Source: Alphaproteobacteria bacterium (GTDB lineage: Bacteria > Pseudomonadota > Alphaproteobacteria > Micavibrionales > Micavibrionaceae). Taken from it: DNA of 64,000 nt. Each line of letters opens with the position of its first letter. Position 1 is the first letter of the stretch. The DNA is taken from assembly GCA_023384135.1 (NCBI GenBank), contig JAHDXS010000001.1:901878-965877 (forward strand), written 5' to 3'. Shown in pieces: positions 28,040 through 36,843 of the stretch. The position numbers and the translations under genes are program-made. The notes under the pieces are model-generated. The model was not told the DNA's origin, made no database searches, and saw only the letters and a list, made by a program, of their open reading frames with translations.

Positions 28040-29298
28040 GCCTTGACCCCCAGAAATTCCAGCTGCCAGTGCAATTCACTCTCGCTCATAGGGTAATCCG
28101 TGCCGCCCTTGGGATAAAGCAGGCTCTTGCCCGGAACCTGCGCCAGGTCGCGTTGAAGCGTCAACGCCGTGCGCATCGAAACGCCCGCCTTCCAGCACAG
28201 CGCCACGATCGGCTTGGCCGAGCGCGCCTCGAACACCTCGCGCCACATCTGTTCGCGCAGCCCGGACAGATGGGCCAGCGCTGCATAGACAAACTCCGTA
28301 TCCCGCACGGCCAGCGCGTCGGTGATGGTTTCATCGGTCAATTCGCCCTTTTTCGCCAGCCGCTTGATCCGCTGCTCGACCGTCTCGGCCTTCTTAGAAT
28401 CGCCGCGGATAAAATCCAGCCTGCGCCGGAACACCTCTGAAATCTCCTCCGCCATCTCCGCATCGAAATCCTTCCGCGCCAGCAAAAGATCGCGCACCGA
28501 GGCATCGACGAACGCCGCCAGTTCCCGCGCCAGAGCGAACGGCAGGTTGGGCCGAACCGCCAAAGGCTCTTGCCACTCCCGGTGCTGCTTGGCCTTCTCC
28601 ACGATCTCCTGCAGCGTCTCCAGCGCGATCTCCGCCCCCCGGTTACGCAGCAGGACTTTCCCGCCCGGAATGTCGTCCACGTTGATGACCGCCGCCGAAA
28701 CCATTTTGCTCACCGTACTCCGCCCGGCGATGGCCTGCACCACCCAACTCGCGGGATGCCCCTTGAGAATATCCAGCAAATCGCGGTCCGAAAGCGCCGC
28801 GCAAAACCGCAAGATCGGCTCGGACACGTCGCGCTCGACATCCCGCGCCAGTTCCGCCGCCACCTTGGGCGGAGCAAACGCGTGGTCCTTGAGCGTGCTC
28901 GAAAGCGCGAGCCTGATCTTCAAAACCTCGTCCAGCGCCAACGTCCCCAGCGACTGCACCGCGAACGCATAAAGCTGCGATTGCTTGTCCGCGCTCAAAT
29001 GCGGCAGCAGGGAGACCAGCCGCGCCGCGAGCGCCAGACGCACATCCGGGCTGTTGTCCCGCGCCAGAAACGGCGAAACGTGAACGGGCATCGCCTCGTT
29101 CTCCGCCACCGTCCGGCGCACCTGCTCGTCCGGGTCGTTCTGCGCAAGGTAATAGAGGATTTCGGGGTGCGTCCTGCGGTTCCGGGCCAAAGACAGCCGC
29201 TCGGGCAGCGTGCCACGTGTCGCGACCTGCTTTTCCCGGTCATAGCGGTCGGCAAAGGCCTTTTTTGGCCAGGAAAACACGCTGAGAAACTTTTGCAT
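28036..29298 (-). CDS. DUF2336 (helical-repeat) protein
   Basis: A 420-residue all-helical protein matching the alphaproteobacterial DUF2336 family. HEAT-like repeats are seen early (LSLARNRRTHPEILYYLAQND; VRRTVAENEAMPVHVSPFLARD), followed by a conserved body with LSDRDLLDILKG and a C-terminal SMRTALTLQRDLAQVPG segment. No signal or membrane segment; cytosolic. The family's role is unknown. It overlaps the start of the small Cys-rich gene by four bases. Confidence 0.85.
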   Translation of the reverse strand: MQKFLSVFSWPKKAFADRYDREKQVATRGTLPERLSLARNRRTHPEILYYLAQNDPDEQVRRTVAENEAMPVHVSPFLARDNSPDVRLALAARLVSLLPHLSADKQSQLYAFAVQSLGTLALDEVLKIRLALSSTLKDHAFAPPKVAAELARDVERDVSEPILRFCAALSDRDLLDILKGHPASWVVQAIAGRSTVSKMVSAAVINVDDIPGGKVLLRNRGAEIALETLQEIVEKAKQHREWQEPLAVRPNLPFALARELAAFVDASVRDLLLARKDFDAEMAEEISEVFRRRLDFIRGDSKKAETVEQRIKRLAKKGELTDETITDALAVRDTEFVYAALAHLSGLREQMWREVFEARSAKPIVALCWKAGVSMRTALTLQRDLAQVPGKSLLYPKGGTDYPMSESELHWQLEFLGVKA

Positions 29299-29449
29299 AC
29301 CTCACCCTAAACGAACCCCCGGCAAAAATCACCTGCCCGCGCGACAAAAAAACAAATACGGAACGAATATGCAAAATCCATGACAGATTGAATTTTCCGC
29401 GTATTGCCGTATGGTTAAAAGCCCAAAATCACAAGAAAACGGAGCATCC

Positions 29450-30064
29450 ATGGCCATGAAACTCTTTTACGCCCCCGCGTCCCCCTATACGCGGAAAGTC
29501 AGGATCGCGGCCATCGAAAAGGGCCTGCACGGCAAAATCGAACTGGTCACCGCCCCGCCCGCGAAAAACCTGCCGGAGCTTCATAAAGCCAACCCTCTGG
29601 GCGGCATACCGGCCCTGCTTCTGGAAAACGGCGAAGGCCTGTACGACAGCGCGGTGATCTGCGCCTATCTGGACTCGCTCGGGGAGACTCCGCGCCTGAT
29701 CCCCGCCTCCGGCATGGAGAAATTCCGCGTGCTTAGGGGCGAGGCGCTGGCCGACGGCCTGATGGATTCCGCCGTGGCGATCGTGTACGAACGCCGCCGC
29801 ACCGACGCGGAAATCTCGCAAGGCTTCATCGCTAAACACACCAAGGGCATCGAACGCGCCCTCGCCGCCATGAACACGGAGATCGAAACCTTGCCGGAGG
29901 CCATAGACCTCCGCCACGTCGCCTTTGGCGCCGCGCTGGGCTATATCAGTTTCCGCCTGCCCGAAATCGACTGGCGCAAAACATATCCGGGTATGCAAAA
30001 ATGGTTTGAGACACTGAGCGCCCGCCCCTCTCTGAAGGAAACCGAGCCGAAGGATAACAGCTAG
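29450..30064 (+). CDS. Glutathione S-transferase family protein
   Basis: A 204-residue protein with an N-terminal thioredoxin-fold domain beginning MKLFYAPASPYTRKVRI, in which Ser or Tyr of SPYT would activate glutathione. It continues with GIPALLL (cis-Pro) and the glutathione gamma-glutamyl-binding segment YDSAVICAYLD, then an all-helical C-terminal domain. The ATG at 29450 has CGGAG upstream; a second ATG two codons later is also possible. Convergent with zapE, four bases apart. Substrate unknown. Confidence 0.9.
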   Translation: MAMKLFYAPASPYTRKVRIAAIEKGLHGKIELVTAPPAKNLPELHKANPLGGIPALLLENGEGLYDSAVICAYLDSLGETPRLIPASGMEKFRVLRGEALADGLMDSAVAIVYERRRTDAEISQGFIAKHTKGIERALAAMNTEIETLPEAIDLRHVAFGAALGYISFRLPEIDWRKTYPGMQKWFETLSARPSLKETEPKDNS

Positions 30065-30068
30065 GCGG

Positions 30069-31178
30069 TCAGGGATACCCCTCGCCCTGCATTTCCTGCA
30101 ACCGCGACACCGTACGCTGGAACTCGAAACTGTGATCGTGCCCGGAGTAAAGCTTTTCCGGCGGCGCATCGGCAGAAACGATCAGCCGTATGCGCTTGTC
30201 GTACAGCGAGTCGATCAGGTTCATCAGCCGCTTCGCCTCGTTCCGCCGGTCGTAACGCAGAATGGGCACGTGCTCCAGCAGAACGGTATGAAAGCTCCGC
30301 GCGATCACGATATAATCCTCCGCACCCAGCGGCTGCTCGCACAGCTCCGAGAAACTAAACCGCGCCACACCCTTGGCCGTACGTACGGGCAATCTGCGCC
30401 CCTTGACGTACAGCTTTTCCTGAAGCACGGGCGCGCCGCCCGTCAGGCGCTTGAAAACCTCGTCCATGTGGCGGTCCGCCCCCGGCCCGAGCGGCGTGAA
30501 ATACGTCCCCTCCTCGGCCAGAACCTGCTCCCGATAATCGGTCGGGCTGTCCAGATGCACGATTTCCATGCGCTCCTTAAGCAGCGCGATGAACGGCAGG
30601 AACCGCTCGCGCTGCAACCCGCCCTCGTAAAGCCGGTCGGGCGGCCAGTTTGTAGTGGCGACCACCACGACCCCGCGCTCGAACAACAGGCGGAACAAGC
30701 GGCCCAAAATCATGGCGTCCGCCACGTCCGTGACATAAAACTCATCGAAGCACAGCACCCGCGACTTGCGCACAATGATCTCGCCCAGCGACGGCAGCGC
30801 CTGATCCACCGCCCCGTTGATCGTATCCTCCGACCGCCGCGTATGGATGTAATCATGCACCTCGATCATGAATTCGTGGAAATGGACACGCCGCTTGCTG
30901 ACACTCTCGGGCAGGCAATCGTAGAACATATCCATGAGCATGGATTTGCCGCGCCCCGTTCCACCATAGAGATAAATTCCGCGCGGCGTGTCGTCCGCCC
31001 CGCCCTTGCCGAGGGAAGAAATCTTCTGCAAGAGGCCTTTTTTGGGAAGTGTGGACATCGCCATAAGCTCATCATAGAGCCTTTGCAGCGACTTCACGGC
31101 GGCCCCTTGCACGGGGTCCAGCCGAAGCTCGCCCGCAACCAGCCTCTGCGAATAGACTTCAAGCGGCGTCTTCGCCAT
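30069..31178 (-). CDS. zapE: AFG1-like ATPase (cell division protein ZapE)
   Basis: AAA+ family ATPase that in E. coli acts on the FtsZ ring and in mitochondria in protein quality control. Walker A is GGTGRGKS (72-79), Walker B is VLCFDEFYVTD, with sensor-type VVVATTNWPP after it. Length 369 is normal. Its start overlaps the tatC 3' end by 20 bases, so it is the last gene of the SPOR-nagZ-scpAB-tat run. In many alphaproteobacteria zapE sits near mdh/sucC; here it is at the end of the tat block. Confidence 0.94.
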   Translation of the reverse strand: MAKTPLEVYSQRLVAGELRLDPVQGAAVKSLQRLYDELMAMSTLPKKGLLQKISSLGKGGADDTPRGIYLYGGTGRGKSMLMDMFYDCLPESVSKRRVHFHEFMIEVHDYIHTRRSEDTINGAVDQALPSLGEIIVRKSRVLCFDEFYVTDVADAMILGRLFRLLFERGVVVVATTNWPPDRLYEGGLQRERFLPFIALLKERMEIVHLDSPTDYREQVLAEEGTYFTPLGPGADRHMDEVFKRLTGGAPVLQEKLYVKGRRLPVRTAKGVARFSFSELCEQPLGAEDYIVIARSFHTVLLEHVPILRYDRRNEAKRLMNLIDSLYDKRIRLIVSADAPPEKLYSGHDHSFEFQRTVSRLQEMQGEGYP

Positions 31179-31959
31179 CGCCGGCCTTCCCCATTCGGAT
31201 CATCACAATCGAAAGCTCATAAAGCGCCATAAGCGGTAGGGCCAGCAAAATCTGGCTCAGAATATCCGGCGGTGTGAGGATGGCCGCAACCACAAATATG
31301 ACAATAATCATGTACTTGCGTTGCGCCGCCAGCCACGCCGCAGTGACTATCCCGGCCCGCCCGAGCAATGTGAGGAGCACAGGAAGTTGAAAACACAACC
31401 CAAAAGAGAAAATCATCGTCATGATAAGATCAAGATACTCACTGACACGCGCTTCCAATTGAATCGGCAGCACGGCCTCGTCAGCACTCATTTGAAAACT
31501 TAAAAAAAACGGCCAGGCCATTGGAAGGACGATATAATAAACACAAGCGCCGCCCAAGAAAAACAAAACGGGCGTCGCAATCAAAAAAGGAAGAAAAGCG
31601 CTACGCTCCCGCTGATAAAGCCCCGGAGAAATGAACAGCCACACTTGAATTAAAAGGACAGGAAATGTTAAAAAGACCCCTGAAAAAAAAGCAACTTTTA
31701 AATACGTAAAAAACGCTTCGGTCAGATCCGTATAGATAAGCCTCTGCGTATCTGTCGGCCCCATGGCATTTGCAAGTGGCGTCACAAGAAAACTATATAT
31801 CTCATCGACAAATAAGAAACATAAGGCTGTACTTAAGACCATACTTGAAAAAACCCATATAAGTCGCATCCGAAGCTCCGCCAGATGCACAAGCAAAGGT
31901 TGCCTTTCCAGATCAGGACTGCCTTTTTCCATATTATCGCTTTGAGCGGGGGTTTCCAT
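31159..31959 (-). CDS. tatC: Sec-independent translocase subunit TatC
   Basis: Six-helix receptor subunit of the twin-arginine translocase; it binds RR signal peptides together with TatB. It shows the conserved cytosolic start LLVHLAELRMRLIW (family HLxELRxR), the periplasmic/cytosolic loop motif FLTFPVLLIQVWLFISPGLYQRER, and six hydrophobic segments. At 266 residues it is normal. It starts two bases after tatB and is coupled to it. The base composition dips compared with scpA/scpB, but the protein is well conserved. Confidence 0.97.
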   Translation of the reverse strand: METPAQSDNMEKGSPDLERQPLLVHLAELRMRLIWVFSSMVLSTALCFLFVDEIYSFLVTPLANAMGPTDTQRLIYTDLTEAFFTYLKVAFFSGVFLTFPVLLIQVWLFISPGLYQRERSAFLPFLIATPVLFFLGGACVYYIVLPMAWPFFLSFQMSADEAVLPIQLEARVSEYLDLIMTMIFSFGLCFQLPVLLTLLGRAGIVTAAWLAAQRKYMIIVIFVVAAILTPPDILSQILLALPLMALYELSIVMIRMGKAGDGEDAA

Positions 31960-31961
31960 AT

Positions 31962-32315
31962 TTACGCCCCCTCTGATTTTACGGAATGCGACTCTGGTTT
32001 CGCTTTTCCATTTTCATAGTCCAAGTCAACCTCTGCCTCTTCGTCAAACGACGCCTCGTCGAAACTCTCTTCGATGCGCTGACCGTCGCGGCCCTCCCGC
32101 GCGCTGGCCTCGAAATTCACCGACTTCCGAATATCGTCCAGATCCGCATCGCGCATCAAGTCGTCGAATTGCTGCGAAAGCGCGAATTTGACGTAATGAA
32201 GCCTGCGGAAAATCCGCCCGAAAAACACCATCACTTTGGGCATGTCCTGCGGCCCCACCAGCACAACAGCCAGCAAGGCAATAATGAACAGTTCGGACCA
32301 GCCAATATCAAACAT
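31962..32315 (-). CDS. tatB: Sec-independent translocase subunit TatB
   Basis: A single N-terminal membrane helix (MFDIGWSELFIIALLAVVLVGPQDMPKV) with the family's early Glu and the VGP hinge, followed by an amphipathic helix and a long acidic tail, 117 residues in all. The FDIG-WSEL start distinguishes TatB from TatA. It partners TatC in substrate recognition. Unusually, it is separated from tatA by a gene for a four-helix membrane protein. Confidence 0.93.
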   Translation of the reverse strand: MFDIGWSELFIIALLAVVLVGPQDMPKVMVFFGRIFRRLHYVKFALSQQFDDLMRDADLDDIRKSVNFEASAREGRDGQRIEESFDEASFDEEAEVDLDYENGKAKPESHSVKSEGA

Positions 32316-32372
32316 CGTTTGAATCTCTTTAACCGTTCACATACACCCGCGCGAAAACCCGGGCAACCTTAT

Positions 32373-32783
32373 CTATAGGAACAGATCAACGCAGAGTTTG
32401 ATCCCGGCCAGATACCCCGGCAACACAATCAAAGCATTAAAAACGATCGCCATATTCAAAAGAAACGACTTTTCTTCGTCGGTGAGGTCTTCGTAGGTCT
32501 TTAACTCCTGCTCCGCCTGCCCCGTTTCGCGGACCGAAGCATAAAACTCCCACATCAGACCGTAAATAACCATCGGAATGAGCACCCAGCCAAACTTGGC
32601 GGCCCAAGGCGCATTAAAATAACCGATGACAAAAACGATAGAAAAAAAACATGAAATCGCTGAAGAGCAGGCCCCGCGCGGATTGCGCGTCCAATCTTCG
32701 ATAATTCCGGCGACAGTGAAAGCAAAAAGGACAGTCAGGTAAAGAACCGCCCACCAAGGGACCGAAAGGGCGCCCCACTCCAT
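32373..32783 (-). CDS. Unknown four-helix membrane protein inside the tat operon
   Basis: A 136-residue protein with four hydrophobic segments (about residues 12-27, 43-57, 62-80 and 110-132) and a short charged loop (ETGQAEQELKTYEDLTDEEK) before the last one. Not recognised. It lies between tatA (3 bases) and tatB (57 bases), where tatA and tatB are normally adjacent, and on the same strand, so it is transcribed with them. It could be an unrelated insertion or an accessory membrane partner. Confidence 0.75.
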   Translation of the reverse strand: MEWGALSVPWWAVLYLTVLFAFTVAGIIEDWTRNPRGACSSAISCFFSIVFVIGYFNAPWAAKFGWVLIPMVIYGLMWEFYASVRETGQAEQELKTYEDLTDEEKSFLLNMAIVFNALIVLPGYLAGIKLCVDLFL

Positions 32784-32786
32784 GAC

Positions 32787-33008
32787 CTATTCGTCTTCCC
32801 CGGCCTTGACGCCCTTTTTTGCGGACGCTACGGGAACATCGGAGTCTTTAGCGATGCGGGGCACATCACCCTCACCGTCCTTCAGGCCTTTCTTGAAGCT
32901 GTTGATGCCTTTGGCAAGATTCTCCATAATCTGCGGAACCCGCCCCGCCCCGAAAATAAGCAGAACAAGAAGGATAATCAGCAGTATTTGCAACGGACCG
33001 GGGGACAT
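32787..33008 (-). CDS. tatA: Sec-independent translocase subunit TatA
   Basis: A 73-residue pore-forming subunit: an N-terminal membrane helix (LQILLIILLVLLIFGAGRVPQI), the FGAGRVPQ hinge (family FGxxKLP), an amphipathic helix LAKGINSFKKGLKDG and a charged tail. Its ATG shares bases with the scpB stop (TAATG), so translation is coupled to scpB. The typical alphaproteobacterial order scpB-tatA is kept. Confidence 0.94.
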   Translation of the reverse strand: MSPGPLQILLIILLVLLIFGAGRVPQIMENLAKGINSFKKGLKDGEGDVPRIAKDSDVPVASAKKGVKAGEDE

Positions 33009-33787
33009 TAGGCGGCTCCCTCCTCATGGGGAAGTTCATCCGAAAAATCTTTAAACGCGCCGCCATCCTCGGCATCGGACTCCGCCTCGGGCGAACAATC
33101 GTCCGGATCTTCGTCCGGCTCGGCGCGTGATAACCCTTCTACCCCGTCTATCCGCTTCTGTCCAGAGAACAGGTCCGCCTGCGGAATCGCCTCAATCGCC
33201 GGACGGCGGTCCAGAAGGCCCGCCGCCTTGAGATCGTCCATCCCCGGCAGATCCATAAGCGATTCAAGGCTGAACGCGTCCATGAACGCGGTCGTCGTCA
33301 CCCAGGTCAAGGGTCGCCCCGGCGCCTCGCGCCGCCGCCCCGGCTTGATCCAGCCCATCTCCATCAGCGCGTCCAGCGTGCCTTTATGCGTGGCCACGCC
33401 CCGTATATTCTCGATCTCCGCCCGCGTCACAGGCTGGTGATAGGCAATAATCGCCAGCGTCTCCATACCCGCCCGCGACAGCCTGCGCTGCACCTGCCGC
33501 TGTAAAACCAGCCTCTCGCCAAGATCGGGCGCAGTGCGGAAAGCCCACGCCCCCTCGCGCTCAACGAGTTCGATCCCGCGCCCCTCGTAATCCCGGCGCA
33601 ATTCCATCAAGAGCCCGCCGACATCCGCCCCCTCAGGCATGCGTTCATGTAACGCGCGCGTCGGCAGCGGCTCCGCCGATGCGAACAAAATCGCCTCCAG
33701 CAAGCGCTTGTGAACGGCGTCGGCCTGCGCCGTAATCTCAGCCTCTGAAAAATCGTCGATTGCCGCCACAGCCGCCTCCGCCATCAC
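33008..33787 (-). CDS. scpB: Segregation and condensation protein B
   Basis: Winged-helix partner of ScpA and SMC in chromosome condensation. ScpB hallmarks are LLEAILFASAEPLPTRALHERMP at the N terminus, LSRAGMETLAIIAYHQPVTRAEIENIRGV in the middle and LMDLPGMDDLKAAGLL before the tail. The last 60 residues are strongly acidic. At 259 residues it is somewhat long because of that tail. The start overlaps the scpA stop by four bases and the stop overlaps tatA. Confidence 0.95.
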   Translation of the reverse strand: MMAEAAVAAIDDFSEAEITAQADAVHKRLLEAILFASAEPLPTRALHERMPEGADVGGLLMELRRDYEGRGIELVEREGAWAFRTAPDLGERLVLQRQVQRRLSRAGMETLAIIAYHQPVTRAEIENIRGVATHKGTLDALMEMGWIKPGRRREAPGRPLTWVTTTAFMDAFSLESLMDLPGMDDLKAAGLLDRRPAIEAIPQADLFSGQKRIDGVEGLSRAEPDEDPDDCSPEAESDAEDGGAFKDFSDELPHEEGAA

Positions 33788-34668
33788 CCGGCCTCCGTCT
33801 GCGCGGGCAAGGTCCGCATATAGATCGGGCGGAACAGCCCCTCCTGCCGGATCTCAAGCCGCCCCTGCTTGGCGAGTTCCAGCCCCGCCGTGAAGGTGGA
33901 GGCCAGAACCGAACGGCGGTAAAGACTGTCCTGCAATTCCTCGGGCAGAAAACTTTGCAACGTCGCCCACGCGCTGTGCGGCCCGTTGCGCGGAAGACTG
34001 CCGAGCATCCGCGAAAGCCGCTCCAGCGCCTCGTCCGAAGACATCAGCGAAAAAACGGGAATATCGTAGGTCGAATTCTCCTGCCGCGCCCGGATATCGC
34101 CGTAAGCCTTGAGAATATCGTAAAGCGAAACCTCCCACGAGGTGCTGACTTCCGTCTGCACGCCTTCGGGCATCCCGCGCGCGAACACTGTCTGGCCAAG
34201 CTGCGGCAGGGTAAACAGCTGCTCTGCGCATTTTTGCATCGCTTCCAGCCGCTGCAACTGGAATTGCAGCGCCCCGGCCATCTCTTCGGCGCTCGGCTCT
34301 TCGGAATTTTCTTCGCGCGGCAGGTAAAGCCGCGACTTGAGATAGGTCAGCCACGCCGCCATGACCAGATATTCGGCGGCCAGTTCGAGGTTCAGCGCCT
34401 TCGCCCGTTCGATAAAGACGAGATATTGCCGCACCAGTTGCAAGATAGAAATTTTCGCAAGGTCCACCTTCTGCTTGCGGGCAAGATCGAGAAGCAGGTC
34501 GATCGGCCCCTCGTACCCGTCGATATTGAGCAAAAGCGTATCCAGATCGTCCGCCGGACGCGGGCCACTCCCGCGCGGAGCATCTTCCTCGAAAGCGGAA
34601 TCCTCGCCCGCAGTCTGAACCTGCGGCACGGCTTGAATCTCTTCGTTTTCAGCGCGTTCGGCCTTCAT
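33784..34668 (-). CDS. scpA: Segregation and condensation protein A
   Basis: Kleisin subunit linking ScpB dimers to SMC. After a 45-residue acidic N-terminal extension comes the kleisin start YEGPIDLLLDLARKQKVDLAKISI, then YLVMAAWLTYLKSRLYLP, and a C-terminal winged-helix part (LYRRSVLASTFTAGLELAKQGRLEIRQ). Coupled by four-base overlaps to nagZ upstream and scpB downstream. The two genes are an invariable pair in alphaproteobacteria. Confidence 0.96.
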   Translation of the reverse strand: MKAERAENEEIQAVPQVQTAGEDSAFEEDAPRGSGPRPADDLDTLLLNIDGYEGPIDLLLDLARKQKVDLAKISILQLVRQYLVFIERAKALNLELAAEYLVMAAWLTYLKSRLYLPREENSEEPSAEEMAGALQFQLQRLEAMQKCAEQLFTLPQLGQTVFARGMPEGVQTEVSTSWEVSLYDILKAYGDIRARQENSTYDIPVFSLMSSDEALERLSRMLGSLPRNGPHSAWATLQSFLPEELQDSLYRRSVLASTFTAGLELAKQGRLEIRQEGLFRPIYMRTLPAQTEAG

Positions 34669-35672
34669 GCCGCTATGTTCCCGCTTTCCGCCGCCATTTG
34701 CAAGCGTTTCAGGGCGTTTTCTCCCAGTTTCGGCAGGTTTTCCGCCAGTTTTTCCATGACTTTAAGCTCACCCTTGCAGTAAAGCGCCAGATCGCACCCG
34801 GCATCAAGGCTGGCCTTCGCCCGGTCCCAGAGCGTCCCGAACGGGTCCAGCGCCTTCATGTCCAGATCGTCCCCGACCAGAAACCCATCGAACCCGATCT
34901 CCTTGCGGATGACTTCGGAAATGATTTTAGGCGAAAGCGTCGCGGGCAGATCGCGGTCCAGCCCGGTATAGACGACATGCGCCGTCATCGCCCAGACCTG
35001 CGCCCCGACATCCGATCGGCTGACCTGCCGGAACGGCGCGAAGTCGGTCTTGCGGAGAATTTCGGGGTCCGTGTCCACGACCGGAAGCTCCAGATGGCTG
35101 TCCGCCCCTGCGCGACCATGCCCGGGAATATGCTTGATGACGGGCGTGACGCCCGATTTGAGATGATGGCGGCAGACCGAAAGCCCCAGCCGCCCGCACA
35201 CCTCCGGCTCGCCCGAAAAAGAGCGGTCGCCGATAATGTCGTGCGCCCCATCGATGATGAGATCAAGCACGGGCGTACAGTTCACGTTGATCCCCAACTC
35301 CACAAGCGCCTCGCAGAGCCGCAAGGTCTCGAACCGCAAATCCTCCAGCGCCTTCTCCTCGTCCTGCTCGAACAATTCCCCGAAATGGCGGAACGGCTGA
35401 AAATCGCGCCAGTGCGGCGGCCGCAGACGCTGCACGCGCCCGCCCTCCTGATCGATCAGGACGGGGCAGTCGCGCCCGACGCACTCCTTGAGCGATTGGA
35501 CGAGCGCATAAAGCTGTTTGGGATTTTCGCAGTTCCGGGCGAACAGGATAAACCCGAACGGATCGGCCTCACGGAACAGCCGCTTCTCCGCATCGCTGAG
35601 CGCGGCCCCCTCGGGCGCGAACGTCGTCGCCAGCGCCTTCTCCGCCCCCCGCGCGAAATTATTTTTTGACAA
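34665..35672 (-). CDS. nagZ: Beta-N-acetylhexosaminidase (family GH3)
   Basis: Removes N-acetylglucosamine from anhydromuropeptides during cell-wall recycling in the cytosol. GH3 features: VLIDQEGGRVQRL, the NagZ catalytic loop KHIPGHGRAGADSHLELP with the acid/base His, and the nucleophile Asp in FLVGDDLDMKAL. I place the start at the TTG at 35672: GGAGG lies eight bases upstream, inside the SPOR gene end, and the upstream in-frame extension reads as the shifted SPOR tail. This gives 335 residues. The four-base overlap with scpA keeps the run coupled. Confidence 0.93.
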   Translation of the reverse strand: MSKNNFARGAEKALATTFAPEGAALSDAEKRLFREADPFGFILFARNCENPKQLYALVQSLKECVGRDCPVLIDQEGGRVQRLRPPHWRDFQPFRHFGELFEQDEEKALEDLRFETLRLCEALVELGINVNCTPVLDLIIDGAHDIIGDRSFSGEPEVCGRLGLSVCRHHLKSGVTPVIKHIPGHGRAGADSHLELPVVDTDPEILRKTDFAPFRQVSRSDVGAQVWAMTAHVVYTGLDRDLPATLSPKIISEVIRKEIGFDGFLVGDDLDMKALDPFGTLWDRAKASLDAGCDLALYCKGELKVMEKLAENLPKLGENALKRLQMAAESGNIAA

Positions 35673-36768
35673 CCAGGCACCCTCCGGGGCTGATCGCCTT
35701 GACCTCGCGGCAGAGCTCATCCGCGCTTTCCTTGCTGATCGGTCCGGCCTGAATCCGGTAGAACGTGCCGCGCTCGCCCAGCGAGGCTTCCTGCACCCGG
35801 TATTTCATGCCGCCGATCAGTGAGCCGAATTTCTTCTGGAGCTTTTTCCACTCGCCTTCGGTTCCCGCGCGGTTGGGCACGCTGGCCAGTTGAACATAAT
35901 AACCGCCCGGCGCGGCGTTGATCTTGGACGCGGGCGAAGCCATGCCCGAAGCCGGTTCGATAGCCTGAATGGCTTCCGCTTCCGCACTCGGCGCGTCAAT
36001 CATGGGCGGAGCCGCTTCGGCAATAACAGCCTCAGCCTCTTCGATCACAGGCGCGGGCGACACAAGGGCCGACTCACTCGGTGCGGCAGACGGCACCGCG
36101 TCTTTAATTTCGGCCTGCTTGATCTCAAGGGCGGGTTTTTGCGTCGCGCCTTCGGGGCCCTTGGCCTTTTCAAGGGCGCTCATCACGAAATCCTTGGTTT
36201 CCGGGGACGTTCCGGCCTCATGCAAAGGTTTGGCCAGAGCCGTCTCTCCGGGCGGTTTGTCCTCAATCTTCTGCAACACATCGGCGGGCGTGACCTCAGG
36301 CGGCGGCTCGGGCGTCAGCCCTTCGTCCGGCACACGGTATTCCGCTTCCGCCATCGCGGATTCGATGGCCTCTTCACGGCTCATCATCGTCGCATCGGGC
36401 GACTCCAGCAAATTCTCGATCTGCTCCGGTGCGCCCTGCACGGGCGCTTCGCCCACGCGCGCCAGAATTGTGCTGTCCCGGTTGGGAATGTCCATCCCGC
36501 CCGGCGCGTCCGGTGCGGTCTTGACGGGCCGCAAATCGGCCTTGACGATCGGAATTTCCCCGCGCTTGCTCTCGCCCGAAGGATAGGAGGTGACGATCAC
36601 GGTCGCGAACACCGCGCCCGTCAGCAAAAGCGCCAGCGTCATAACGCCCGGCCCGGCCCGGAACCGCGAACGCGGCTCATCATCGTTGAACCCGTCCTCG
36701 CGCGGCCTCTTGGGGCTTTTCAGGTAATGATCGTAGCCGTATTGCTGGAAATGATTGTCCTTGGTCAT
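35659..36768 (-). CDS. SPOR-domain membrane protein
   Basis: A bitopic protein: short cytosolic N-terminal part, one membrane helix (about 42-62), a long Ala/Pro/Glu-rich periplasmic linker, and a C-terminal SPOR domain (about 290-369, GGYYVQLASVPNRAGTEGEW, then YRIQAGPISKESADELC) that binds denuded glycan strands at the division site. In related genomes this gene stands between argS and nagZ. Here the upstream neighbour on the same strand is dgt, and argS is absent. The end overlaps the nagZ ribosome site. Confidence 0.9.
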   Translation of the reverse strand: MTKDNHFQQYGYDHYLKSPKRPREDGFNDDEPRSRFRAGPGVMTLALLLTGAVFATVIVTSYPSGESKRGEIPIVKADLRPVKTAPDAPGGMDIPNRDSTILARVGEAPVQGAPEQIENLLESPDATMMSREEAIESAMAEAEYRVPDEGLTPEPPPEVTPADVLQKIEDKPPGETALAKPLHEAGTSPETKDFVMSALEKAKGPEGATQKPALEIKQAEIKDAVPSAAPSESALVSPAPVIEEAEAVIAEAAPPMIDAPSAEAEAIQAIEPASGMASPASKINAAPGGYYVQLASVPNRAGTEGEWKKLQKKFGSLIGGMKYRVQEASLGERGTFYRIQAGPISKESADELCREVKAISPGGCLVVKK

Positions 36769-36843
36769 GAAGTGTACTCCGTATGGGGGGCCGTGAGGCT
36801 TGCTAAAAACAGCGCGAATCGAGACTGATGTGATGATCGATTA